Positions 1-5,275 of a stretch of DNA of 7,598 nucleotides are shown piece by piece. Every line of letters starts with the position of its first letter. Position 1 is the stretch's first letter. Source of the DNA: Streptosporangiaceae bacterium (lineage in GTDB: Bacteria > Actinomycetota > Actinomycetes > Streptosporangiales > Streptosporangiaceae); assembly GCA_030039095.1 (NCBI GenBank), contig JASHQP010000137.1, positions 1-7,598 of the forward strand, given 5' to 3'. The notes under the pieces are model-generated. The model ran no database searches. It had not been told where the DNA came from and saw only the letters and a program-made list of their open reading frames with translations. Made by a program: the position numbers and the translations under genes.

Positions 1-338
1 CCGAGGTCGAACTCCACGTCCGTGCAGCCGGCCGCGGCCTGCACCGCCTCACGCGCGGCCGCCGACAGCGGCGCCCGGCCGAGATTCGTGTGCACGACAA
101 CGCCGGTCGCGTTGATCACCGGGGTCAGGCTGGCGGCGGTCCGGGGCAGCGCCGCCGCAGCGGCGTCGGCCACCTCCGCCGGGCTGATCGCCCCCGACCG
201 CGCCAGATCCTGCGCCCGGGTCACCGCCGCCTTGACCAGCGTGCCGCCCAGCAGTTCCCGCGCCGCAACGAGACGCGGGTCGGCGAGCACCACGTCGGTC
301 CTGGGCACCTGCCGTCGCCGGTCCACACCCGCGACCAT
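1..338 (-). CDS. selA: L-seryl-tRNA(Sec) selenium transferase, N-terminal part (3' end outside window)
   Basis: SelA is a PLP enzyme that converts Ser-tRNA(Sec) to Sec-tRNA(Sec) in the cytoplasm using selenophosphate. Translating the minus strand from an ATG at 338 gives 112 residues without a stop. The first ~70 form the helical N-terminal region (VLADPRLVAARELLGG at 17-32), followed by the SelA hallmark VINATGVVVHTNLGRAPLS at 74-92, then GCTDVEFDL at the window edge. The PLP lysine and most of the catalytic domain lie beyond base 1. The start is uncertain: the ATG has only a weak purine stretch upstream, and a GTG four codons later is possible. The tRNA-Sec gene lies 32 nt upstream on the same strand, so the two may be co-transcribed. 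selB may follow outside the window, but that is inference. Family assignment is strong because of the VINATG...HTNLGR signature and the neighbouring tRNA-Sec and selD. Confidence 0.93.
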   Translation of the reverse strand, partial: MVAGVDRRRQVPRTDVVLADPRLVAARELLGGTLVKAAVTRAQDLARSGAISPAEVADAAAAALPRTAASLTPVINATGVVVHTNLGRAPLSAAAREAVQAAAGCTDVEFDL

Positions 339-370
339 ACGCCGCGGCCTGCGCCGGGCGCTCGAGGGAG

Positions 371-466
371 TGGCGGAGGCGGACGGGAATCGAACCCGCC
401 TGCGACGCTGAGCGCCGCACACCGGTTTTGAAGACCGGGGGGGCCACCAGGCACCCGGACGCCTCC
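371..466 (-). tRNA. selC: tRNA-Sec (anticodon UCA)
   Basis: Reading the minus strand from 466, the RNA begins GGAGGCG, which pairs with CGCCTCC before a G discriminator and an encoded CCA at 371-373. The anticodon arm is CCGGT / CTTCAAA / ACCGG, giving a UCA anticodon that reads UGA. The long variable arm TGCGGCGC-TCA-GCGTCGCA forms 8 pairs with one G-T wobble. The T arm is CGGG-TTCGATT-CCCG. The total of 96 nt, the long extra arm and the anticodon fit tRNA-Sec and not an ordinary serine tRNA or suppressor. The 8th acceptor pair is T/C rather than Watson-Crick, and the D stem around the TGGT loop contains a mismatch; I cannot tell whether these are lineage traits. It sits between divergent selD and co-oriented selA. 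The product is the charging and decoding substrate for SerRS, SelA and SelB. Confidence 0.95.
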
Positions 467-493
467 TCGGCCGACGCTACTAGATTGGCCGGT
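467..493. promoter_or_regulatory. selC-selD spacer: 27-bp divergent spacer between tRNA-Sec and selD
   Basis: Only 27 bp separate the tRNA-Sec 5' end (466, minus) from the selD ATG (494, plus). On the plus strand TAGATT at 481-486 is a reasonable -10 hexamer. Initiation 7-8 nt downstream would fall at or next to the selD ATG, giving a leaderless or near-leaderless mRNA, and there is no Shine-Dalgarno sequence before that ATG. On the minus strand TAGTAG (482-477) could be the -10 for the tRNA, whose -35 region would then lie inside selD. No convincing -35 hexamer is visible for either direction. The -10 calls are inference; the spacing is directly seen. Confidence 0.4.
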
Positions 494-1534
494 ATGGCCA
501 ACACGAACGGCGTCCGGCTCACCCAGTACGCGCACGGCGGCGGCTGCGCCTGCAAGATCCCGCCCGGCGAGCTCGAGGAGACGATAGAGCTGCTCGGGCA
601 TGGCGCGCCCGTCGTGCCCGGCGCGCCCGTCGTGCCCGGCGCGCCCGCCGGGCCGGGCACGGACCTGCTGGTGGGGGTCGAGAACGGCGACGACGGCGCC
701 GTGGTCCGCGTCGGCCCGTCCATGGCGGTGATCGTCACCGCCGACTTCTTCACGCCGGTGGTGGACGACGCGTACACGTTCGGGCGGATCGCGGCGACCA
801 ATGCGCTTTCCGACATCTACGCGATGGGCGGCGAGCCGCTGGTCGCGGTCAACCTGCTCGGCTGGCCGCGCGACAAGCTCCCGGCCGAGCTGGCGGCCGA
901 GGTGCTGCGCGGCGGCCTGGACACCGGCCGGGCCGCGGGCTGTCACGTGGCGGGCGGGCACAGCATCGACGACCCCGAGCCCAAGTACGGCATGGCTGTG
1001 ACCGGCACCGCCGACCCCGCCACCCTGCTGCGGATCGACGCCGGCGAGCCGGGCCTCCCGCTGAGCCTGACCAAGCCGCTCGGCATCGGCGTCCTTAACG
1101 CCTGGCACAAGGCGACGGGTCGGACGAGCGCCGCGGCGATCGACGTGATGACCACCTTGAACGCGGACGCCAGCCGGCTGGCCCTCGCGGCCGGGATCGG
1201 GTGCGCGACCGACGTGACCGGCTTCGGCCTGCTCGGCCACCTGTTCAAGCTGGCCAGGGCCAGCGGGGTGACCGCGGTGGTGGACCACGCGGCGGTGCCG
1301 TTCATCGAGGGGGCGCGGGAGGCGGCGACGGCCGGGTACATGCCCGGCGGCAGCCGGCGCAACCTGGACTGGGTGCTGCCGCACACCGACACCGGCGGCG
1401 TGGCCGAGGAGGACCTGCTCCTGCTCGCCGACGCGCAGACCTCGGGCGGGCTGCTCGTGGCCGGTGAGCTGCCGGGAGCACCGGTGATCGGCGAGCTGGT
1501 CCCGCGCCGCGGCAGCGTCCTCGTCATCCGGTAA
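494..1534 (+). CDS. selD: selenide, water dikinase (selenophosphate synthetase), Cys form
   Basis: SelD makes monoselenophosphate from selenide and ATP, the selenium donor for SelA. The 346-residue product matches the usual ~347-residue length. Visible motifs: active-site loop HGGGCACK with Cys18 and Lys21 (equivalent to E. coli Cys17/Lys20); ATP/Mg site ENGDDGAV (63-70); TADFF (82-86); FGRIAATNALSDIYAMGG (97-113); VAGGHSIDDPEPKYG (152-166); TKPLGIGVL (193-201); DVTGFGLLGHL (240-250); PGGSRRN (284-290); DAQTSGGLL (313-321). The active site uses Cys, not Sec, so its synthesis does not depend on Sec insertion. I chose ATG 494 because MANTNGVRLTQYAHG aligns with known N-termini; an upstream in-frame extension to 428 would run through the tRNA gene. 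Residues 37-54 are an unusual repeat, listed separately. It is divergent from tRNA-Sec and selA. Confidence 0.96.
   Translation: MANTNGVRLTQYAHGGGCACKIPPGELEETIELLGHGAPVVPGAPVVPGAPAGPGTDLLVGVENGDDGAVVRVGPSMAVIVTADFFTPVVDDAYTFGRIAATNALSDIYAMGGEPLVAVNLLGWPRDKLPAELAAEVLRGGLDTGRAAGCHVAGGHSIDDPEPKYGMAVTGTADPATLLRIDAGEPGLPLSLTKPLGIGVLNAWHKATGRTSAAAIDVMTTLNADASRLALAAGIGCATDVTGFGLLGHLFKLARASGVTAVVDHAAVPFIEGAREAATAGYMPGGSRRNLDWVLPHTDTGGVAEEDLLLLADAQTSGGLLVAGELPGAPVIGELVPRRGSVLVIR
602..655 (+). repeat. 18-bp tandem repeat (three units) inside selD
   Basis: Units at 602-619 and 620-637 are identical (ggcgcgcccgtcgtgccc). The third, 638-655, matches the first 11 bases and then diverges. The array is in frame and encodes GAPVVP, GAPVVP, GAPAGP at SelD residues 37-54. 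It falls in the flexible stretch between the N-terminal Cys/Lys loop and the ATP-binding core, so unit gain or loss would probably be tolerated. The exact identity of two units suggests recent slippage or duplication. Confidence 0.9.
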
Positions 1535-1546
1535 CAGGCGGTATCG

Positions 1547-1575
1547 CTGGACGGCATCGCTTTGCGGGCTACCAT
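1547..1575 (+). promoter_or_regulatory. Possible promoter of the small Cys-rich protein gene
   Basis: CTGGAC (1547-1552) and TACCAT (1570-1575) are separated by 17 bp, an acceptable sigma-70-like pair with a T-A---T -10. It starts 12 bp after the selD stop and would give a leader of roughly 110 nt before the ATG at 1696. The call rests on hexamer resemblance and spacing only; read-through from selD is the alternative. Confidence 0.35.
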
Positions 1576-1576
1576 G

Positions 1577-1614
1577 CCAGGGAGCGGTTGTTGAACCAGG
1601 GAGCGGTTGTCGGA
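1577..1614 (+). repeat. 19-bp tandem direct repeat in leader
   Basis: The units ccagggagcggttgttgaa (1577-1595) and ccagggagcggttgtcgga (1596-1614) share their first 15 bases exactly, and a further ccag follows. They lie just downstream of the possible promoter and 82 bp before the ribosome binding site of the small Cys-rich gene. They could be a two-site operator or a slippage duplication; the sequence does not decide which. Confidence 0.75.
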
Positions 1615-1695
1615 CCAGCTGCGAGACCGGGCTGGCTGGTGCTCATCTCCAGGCCGGGTGGGGGATAGCGAGGTCGCTCCGGAGGTGAGGCATTG

Positions 1696-1944
1696 ATGGC
1701 TGACACGAGACGCATTCCCTTGGCTGCGAACGCTCTCGCGCTCGATGACGATGTCGTCTTCTGCTGGCTGTGCGGCATCCGCCAGTACAGCAGCCAGATG
1801 CTGGCCGACGGCGGCGCGGCGTGCGACGACATCCGGTGGTACTGCAGGGACCCGGAAGCCTGCACCGAACGCTGGACTTCAGCGCGGCGCCAGAGACGCA
1901 CCGGGTTTGTCCAGCCGGAGAGCTCCCCCGCGCCACGCGTGTAG
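1696..1944 (+). CDS. Small five-cysteine, zinc-ribbon-like protein of unknown function
   Basis: This is an 82-residue protein with a clear ribosome binding site (GGAGGTGAG at 1681-1689) placed properly for ATG 1696; a TTG one codon earlier is less likely. It has C23-x2-C26 in FCWLCG, then C43, C50 and C56 in ACDDIRWYCRDPEACTERW. That spacing suggests a small metal-binding fold, probably zinc. The C-terminal ~22 residues are polar and probably disordered (SARRQRRTG...). I see no signal peptide or membrane segment. Small actinobacterial proteins with a similar RWYCxD...CTERW stretch seem familiar to me, but I know no function. It follows selD in the same direction by 161 bp and converges with the minus-strand operon. 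A link to selenium metabolism is unproven. Confidence 0.75.
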   Translation: MADTRRIPLAANALALDDDVVFCWLCGIRQYSSQMLADGGAACDDIRWYCRDPEACTERWTSARRQRRTGFVQPESSPAPRV

Positions 1945-1962
1945 CGCCACGTGTGGTTTGCC

Positions 1963-1982
1963 CCGCTTGTTTCCGCTTGTTT
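1963..1982 (+). repeat. 10-bp perfect tandem repeat between convergent genes
   Basis: ccgcttgttt occurs twice in succession (1963-1972 and 1973-1982). It lies in the 72-bp gap between the stop of the small Cys-rich gene and the stop of the DUF7065/7064-like gene. No strong terminator hairpin is visible here; the best nearby stem is GGTG...CACC at 1998-2011 with only four pairs. The function is unknown. Confidence 0.7.
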
Positions 1983-2016
1983 CCGTGACCTTGTGCAGGT
2001 GCTGTGACACCGGCCG

Positions 2017-3135
2017 TCAGGGAGCGACCGACGCCCAGTCAGCGAACCCGGTCGGGTCGTGACGGCCCATGGTGGCGTGCTCGAACATCCCCCATCCCTC
2101 CTCGCCGTCCAGCCGGGCCCTGGCGAGGTGGTCGGTCACGCCGAACGGTATCCGCGCCGCCACCTGCGGGTCGGTGAGGTCGTACACGGACGAGGCGCTC
2201 CACTTGCGGCCCATCCACCGGCCGTGCGACCAGTCCGGGTCGCCGTTGTAGCCGGCGCCCACATGCAGCGGCACCGAGGTCAGCGTCTCCACCCCGACGG
2301 TCAGCGGGTTACCCGAGCCGTCGGTGAGGTGGACCCGGGCCGACTCCGGGTGGCGGGTGCCGGCCCGGTAGCCGATCTCCACCCGGGGCCAGCCGAGCTG
2401 GTCGATCCGTCCGTCCGGCCACACCCGCCTGGCGTCGTTCAGCGTCCGGTGGCCGTCCGGGTTTTCCTGCAGGATCACGATGACCGAGCAGGACCCGAAC
2501 CGCAGCGGCATGTACAGCCACCAGAATCCCTCCAGCGGCTCGGCCGCCGCCCGGCCCGGCGGCTCCGGCTCACCGACCGGGCGGATCCCCCAGGACCTGT
2601 CCCTGACGCCGCCCCACCGGTCGCCCGTGACGCTGAAGTCGCGCTGACCAACCCGGAGCCGTCCGTTCCAGCTCCCAACCTGGGAGAACCGGGAGGCGTC
2701 CAGGATCGGCCTGCACCCGGACAGCAGCAGGTGCGGCTCCTCCTGTACCGCCGGGAACGCGGCCGTCCACGCGAGGTCGAACTCGATGCCGCCGTCCGGT
2801 GATGCGCAGCTGAGGTGTAGCCGGCGCAGCGGCTCGACGACCTCGATCTGGTAGCCGCCGACCTTCTGCTCGAGGCTGCGCTCTCCAAGCGCGTCGGAAA
2901 ACCGCACGCTCCACTGCTGGCCGCCGATTCGCGCGGCGGCGTACGCGTCGATCACGCCCAGGTTCGGGTACACCCCGAGGCCGGTGACCAGGAAGATCTC
3001 CCCGGTCCGGTCGTACGCGTTGAAGTAGCTCCGGTCGTAGAAGTTCCGGTCGCTGCTGGCCACGCGGTCCATGGGCAGCGGCGTCTGGTGCACCGGGTAT
3101 TCATCGAGCGGAATCGGCACAGGTCTCAGTCCCAT
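2017..3135 (-). CDS. DUF7065/DUF7064-like (AttH/CrtC lipocalin-like) protein
   Basis: This is a 372-residue soluble protein without signal peptide or transmembrane segment. N-terminal features are LDEYPVHQTPLP (10-21), SSDRNFYDRSYFNAYDRTGEIF (28-48 region) and GLGVYPNLGVIDAYAAAR (52-69), typical of the DUF7065 half. The C-terminal half has RDRSWGIRPVG (178-188), GFWWLYMPLRFG (203-214) and EEGWGMFEHATMGRH (345-359), matching DUF7064. As I recall, these domains are related to the AttH/hydroxyneurosporene-hydratase lipocalin-like fold and recur in actinobacteria beside APH-type kinases in lipid or steroid gene sets. No reaction is established and I do not assign one. The ATG at 3135 overlaps the end of the upstream kinase gene by 10 nt, so translational coupling is likely; an in-frame extension upstream would run through the kinase gene. 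The domain names come from memory of the family and need a profile search. Confidence 0.8.
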   Translation of the reverse strand: MGLRPVPIPLDEYPVHQTPLPMDRVASSDRNFYDRSYFNAYDRTGEIFLVTGLGVYPNLGVIDAYAAARIGGQQWSVRFSDALGERSLEQKVGGYQIEVVEPLRRLHLSCASPDGGIEFDLAWTAAFPAVQEEPHLLLSGCRPILDASRFSQVGSWNGRLRVGQRDFSVTGDRWGGVRDRSWGIRPVGEPEPPGRAAAEPLEGFWWLYMPLRFGSCSVIVILQENPDGHRTLNDARRVWPDGRIDQLGWPRVEIGYRAGTRHPESARVHLTDGSGNPLTVGVETLTSVPLHVGAGYNGDPDWSHGRWMGRKWSASSVYDLTDPQVAARIPFGVTDHLARARLDGEEGWGMFEHATMGRHDPTGFADWASVAP

Positions 3136-4271
3136 CGATAGGTGCCTGCCAGCAGCTTCTCCAGGCTGGCCCGGTGCATCACGTAGTCGTCCGGATCGGC
3201 GGGCACCTCGTCCTCGCCGAAGTGGATCATCCGCCGCTTGATGCGGCCCATCACGATCGCATGCCGCAGCGCGGCGTAGGTGAGATAGAAGTCCATGTCC
3301 CGCAGCGAGCTGCCGCTCAGCTCCTGGTAGCACCGCTCCACCTCGGACCGGCGCAGGAAATCCGGCAGGCCCTCGAGCTCGAAGAACTCCGCGATGTCCT
3401 GGAAAAAGCGGTGCAAGAACAAGAACCAGCTGACGTCGAGCTCACGCGGGCCGAGCGCGGCCATCTCCCAGTCGAGCACGGCGGCCGGCTCGAAACCGCG
3501 GTAGATGATGTTGCCGATCCTGGAGTCGCCCCAGTTCAGGACCGCGGACCCGGTCACGTGCGGCCAGTGGCGCTCGAGCCAGCCGAAGCTCCGCTCGATG
3601 ATCGGAACCCGGATGCCGTCGTCGGCCAGCGCCCAGTGGTAGTAGGCGCGCTGCTGGGCGACGTGGTGCCGTAGCGCGTCCTGGCCGGCCGGGGGGCGCA
3701 GCATCGGGAACGCCGCCGCGGCGTTCGGAATCGCGTGGAGCTTCGCCAGAACCGCGACGCTGGAACGTTGCAGCGCCGTGCGCTCCTGCGGCGTGGCGTC
3801 CAGCAGCCATCCGGTGAACACATACGGCGGGTTGTCCAGCGGAACCCGGCCGTCCACCCGGTCCATGACAAAGAACGGGGTGCCGAGCGGCCCGCCATCC
3901 GGCTCGTTCCAGCGCAGTGTCGGCAGCGGCACGTCGCAGAGTGCGGCCACGCGGCTGATCACGTCGAACTGGCGGGGCAGATCGTAGCGAGGGAAGACCG
4001 GCACAGCGCTCGCCTCGGGCGCCATCCGCGCGACGTAGGCGCCGCCCCGGCCGGACCCGTCCTCGTCGGGCCAGCAGGCCTGGAACAGCACGGACGTGCT
4101 GGACAGCCCTCCGTTGCCCGGTACGTGGACGTCGGTGACCGTGTGCCGCTGGCCGGCCGCCCGGTCGTCCAGCCAGCCCTGCAGCGCCGCGGTCAGCTCG
4201 TCGACGCTGCGCTCGCTGACCGTCAGTTTGCGCGTCTCGGTGAGTGGCTGCTGCGCCGGCGGCGCGGTCAT
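3126..4271 (-). CDS. APH-family phosphotransferase (aminoglycoside phosphotransferase-like kinase)
   Basis: A 381-residue cytoplasmic kinase-like protein. GNGGLSSTS (52-60) is the nucleotide-binding loop. The catalytic loop reads LNWGDSRIGN (245-254), giving catalytic Asp249 and metal-binding Asn254, with Trp where aminoglycoside kinases usually have His. LDWEMA (266-271) supplies the second metal-binding Asp267. The usual N-lobe Lys is apparently Arg82 (VARMAP). This variant pattern marks the broad APH/ACAD10-11-like 'phosphotransferase family protein' group of actinobacteria rather than true resistance enzymes. Related N-terminal kinases of ACAD10/11 act on hydroxyacyl-CoA-type substrates, but the substrate here is unknown. 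ATG 4271 has a strong ribosome binding site (GAGGAGG on the minus strand, 5 nt away). It is the first gene of a two-gene operon behind the promoter and operator at 4325-4371. I would not annotate it as antibiotic resistance. Confidence 0.9.
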   Translation of the reverse strand: MTAPPAQQPLTETRKLTVSERSVDELTAALQGWLDDRAAGQRHTVTDVHVPGNGGLSSTSVLFQACWPDEDGSGRGGAYVARMAPEASAVPVFPRYDLPRQFDVISRVAALCDVPLPTLRWNEPDGGPLGTPFFVMDRVDGRVPLDNPPYVFTGWLLDATPQERTALQRSSVAVLAKLHAIPNAAAAFPMLRPPAGQDALRHHVAQQRAYYHWALADDGIRVPIIERSFGWLERHWPHVTGSAVLNWGDSRIGNIIYRGFEPAAVLDWEMAALGPRELDVSWFLFLHRFFQDIAEFFELEGLPDFLRRSEVERCYQELSGSSLRDMDFYLTYAALRHAIVMGRIKRRMIHFGEDEVPADPDDYVMHRASLEKLLAGTYRWD

Positions 4272-4324
4272 GACGGCCTCCTCGCCGGGCAGTGGCTCGC
4301 ATCGGCGGGTGCCCGCGAGTGAAT

Positions 4325-4338
4325 TGAAACACGTTCCA
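4325..4338 (-). promoter_or_regulatory. KstR-like 14-bp palindromic operator
   Basis: TGGAACGTGTTTCA on the minus strand fits TnnAACnnGTTnnA, the consensus I recall for the TetR-family repressor KstR of actinobacterial cholesterol catabolism. The arms TG-AAC and GTT-CA are perfectly symmetrical. It lies 54 bp upstream of the kinase start and right after the predicted -10, so a bound repressor would cover the transcription start. Another TetR regulator with a similar site is possible. An overlapping inverted repeat, CGTTC-CAGC-GAACG (4332-4345), adds symmetry. Confidence 0.6.
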
Positions 4339-4342
4339 GCGA

Positions 4343-4371
4343 ACGCTAGCGAGCCGTGACCCAGCGGTCAA
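4343..4371 (-). promoter_or_regulatory. Promoter of the kinase/DUF7065-7064 operon
   Basis: On the minus strand TTGACC (4371-4366) and TAGCGT (4348-4343) are separated by exactly 17 bp, a good sigma-70-type pair for an actinomycete. Predicted initiation is around 4336, inside the KstR-like palindrome, leaving a leader of about 65 nt. The 9-bp inverted repeat CGAGCCGTG / CACGGCTCG (4350-4358 and 4380-4388) overlaps this promoter. Confidence 0.6.
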
Positions 4372-4388
4372 CGCCGCGACACGGCTCG
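4350..4388. repeat. 9-bp inverted repeat around the operon promoter
   Basis: CGAGCCGTG (4350-4358) and CACGGCTCG (4380-4388) are perfect inverted copies with a 21-bp loop. The repeat could act as a weak terminator for the HAD gene, which ends at 4444 and is transcribed toward it, or as a second regulator site over the -35 element. There is no U-tract on the minus strand. An 8-bp palindrome CGCTAGCG (4344-4351) adjoins it. Confidence 0.55.
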
Positions 4389-4443
4389 TTTCAGCAGCAG
4401 TGGTATGGTCTGCCGGCCGCTCGGACTTACCGGCGGGCGGGCG

Positions 4444-5127
4444 TCATTGCGGGTACCGCCCGATGAGCTGGTCGGCGATCGCATCGAGGTCCTTGCCGAT
4501 GTAGTCCGGCTGCGGGCCGACGTCGAGCGGGGCGTTGCCCTCGCGCAGGATGAGCCCGGCCTGCCAGCCCGCCGACTGAGCGCCGATCGTGTCCCAGACG
4601 TGGGCAGCGAGCAGGCAGATGCTGCCCGGTTCGATCTGCAGCGCGGTTGCCACCGAGTGGTAGGCCTCCTGTGCGGGCTTGTGCCGCTTCACGGTCTCGT
4701 CGACACTGAAGCGCCGCTCGAACAGATCGATGATGCCGGCGTGTTCCAGCTGCCGCCCGGAGATCTGCAGCGTGTTGTCGGTGAGCGTGAACAGCCGGAA
4801 GCCGTGGTCGCGCAGCCGGCGCAGGGCCGCGGGCACCTCGGGGTGGGGCGGCATCGTGGCGAACCGGTTCGTGAGATCGGCGGCGTCGGCGTCGCTGACC
4901 GTGACGTCGCGGGTCGCGGCGAGCATCCGGAGCACCGCACCGCCGATGTCGGTGAACGGGACGTAGACGTCGGCGAGCGTCAGCGCCTCGGAATAGGTGA
5001 TCAGGTTGGCGAACCACAGCCGCATCGCCGCGGGGTCGCTGAAGATGCGGTCGAAGACGGGGGTGATCCCGTCGAGGTTCATCAGGGTCTCGTTGACATC
5101 GAAGACGATGATCGGTCGCTCGGGCAT
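4444..5127 (-). CDS. Type II haloacid dehalogenase-like hydrolase (HAD superfamily)
   Basis: A 227-residue cytoplasmic HAD hydrolase. Motif I is VFDVNETL (8-15) with nucleophile Asp10; motif II is LTDNT (115-119) with Thr116; motif III is Lys150 in KRHKPAQEAYH; motif IV is AAHVWDTIGA (174-183) with Asp179. Length and the AAHxWD motif fit (S)-2-haloacid dehalogenases (type II). However, the substrate carboxylate Arg (Arg41 in the WRQKQL segment of L-DEX) is absent: the matching segment here reads LWFANL (37-42). Dehalogenase activity is therefore doubtful, and another small organic acid or phosphate ester is possible. I chose ATG 5127, with GAAAGG upstream, because the motif I strand then begins at residue 6; a longer frame to 5256 adds 43 basic residues unlike the family. 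It is followed after 172 bp by the kinase operon. Confidence 0.88.
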   Translation of the reverse strand: MPERPIIVFDVNETLMNLDGITPVFDRIFSDPAAMRLWFANLITYSEALTLADVYVPFTDIGGAVLRMLAATRDVTVSDADAADLTNRFATMPPHPEVPAALRRLRDHGFRLFTLTDNTLQISGRQLEHAGIIDLFERRFSVDETVKRHKPAQEAYHSVATALQIEPGSICLLAAHVWDTIGAQSAGWQAGLILREGNAPLDVGPQPDYIGKDLDAIADQLIGRYPQ

Positions 5128-5203
5128 GACGGACCTTTCGGTGAGAGAGCTGTCCCGCGTGGCGCGGCTGTTCACCGGGACATTACGGGCCCTTTTCTTG
5201 GCT

Positions 5204-5238
5204 GGCGTCACCCGAGGGTGGACCTTCGGGTGGGATCT
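5204..5238 (+). repeat. Left copy of ~35-nt imperfect direct repeat
   Basis: The segment starts ggcgtcaccc, continues through ggtgg and cggg, and ends gatct. It resembles 5650-5685 over its whole length: ten identical bases at the start, then shared ggtgg, cggg and atct blocks, about 70% by eye. The two copies lie on either side of the small McrA-head-like gene. Confidence 0.55.
5209..5232 (-). terminator. Hairpin between the McrA-head-like gene and the HAD gene
   Basis: CACCCGAGGG-TGGA-CCTTCGGGTG forms a 10-pair stem with one G-T wobble and a 4-base loop. It lies 44 bp beyond the stop of the McrA-head-like gene and ~80 bp before the HAD start, so it could stop minus-strand transcription, although no U-tract follows. 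It lies inside the left direct-repeat copy; the right copy lacks the complete stem. It could instead be a leader structure for the HAD gene. Confidence 0.5.
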
Positions 5239-5275
5239 GCGCGCCGGCGCGAACACGCATGTCGTCAGGCGCTGA

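Noticed and set aside
428..493. N-terminal extension of SelD to 428
   Set aside because: The extra 22 codons run through the tRNA-Sec gene, and homology begins at the ATG at 494.
221..1384. Long minus-strand open frame of 387 codons across tRNA-Sec and selD
   Set aside because: It is antisense to selD and runs through the tRNA gene; its composition is Arg/Gly/Pro-rich with no family motif.
2059..2802. Plus-strand open frame of 247 codons opposite the DUF7065/7064-like gene
   Set aside because: The opposite strand carries recognisable conserved motifs throughout; this frame is a GC-bias shadow.
3110..3135. Possible Sec read-through at the kinase TGA (minus strand), given the Sec machinery nearby
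   Set aside because: The kinase ends at a normal family length, the downstream frame shows no homology, and the next gene's own start overlaps the stop; no SECIS-like hairpin is apparent.
3126..4271. Aminoglycoside resistance gene
   Set aside because: The catalytic loop is NWGDSRIGN rather than HGDxxxxN and the context is catabolic-looking, so resistance is not supported.
5128..5256. Extended start for the HAD gene adding 43 residues
   Set aside because: HAD motif I must be near the N-terminus; the extension is basic, crosses the hairpin and repeat at 5204-5238, and ATG 5127 has a ribosome binding site.
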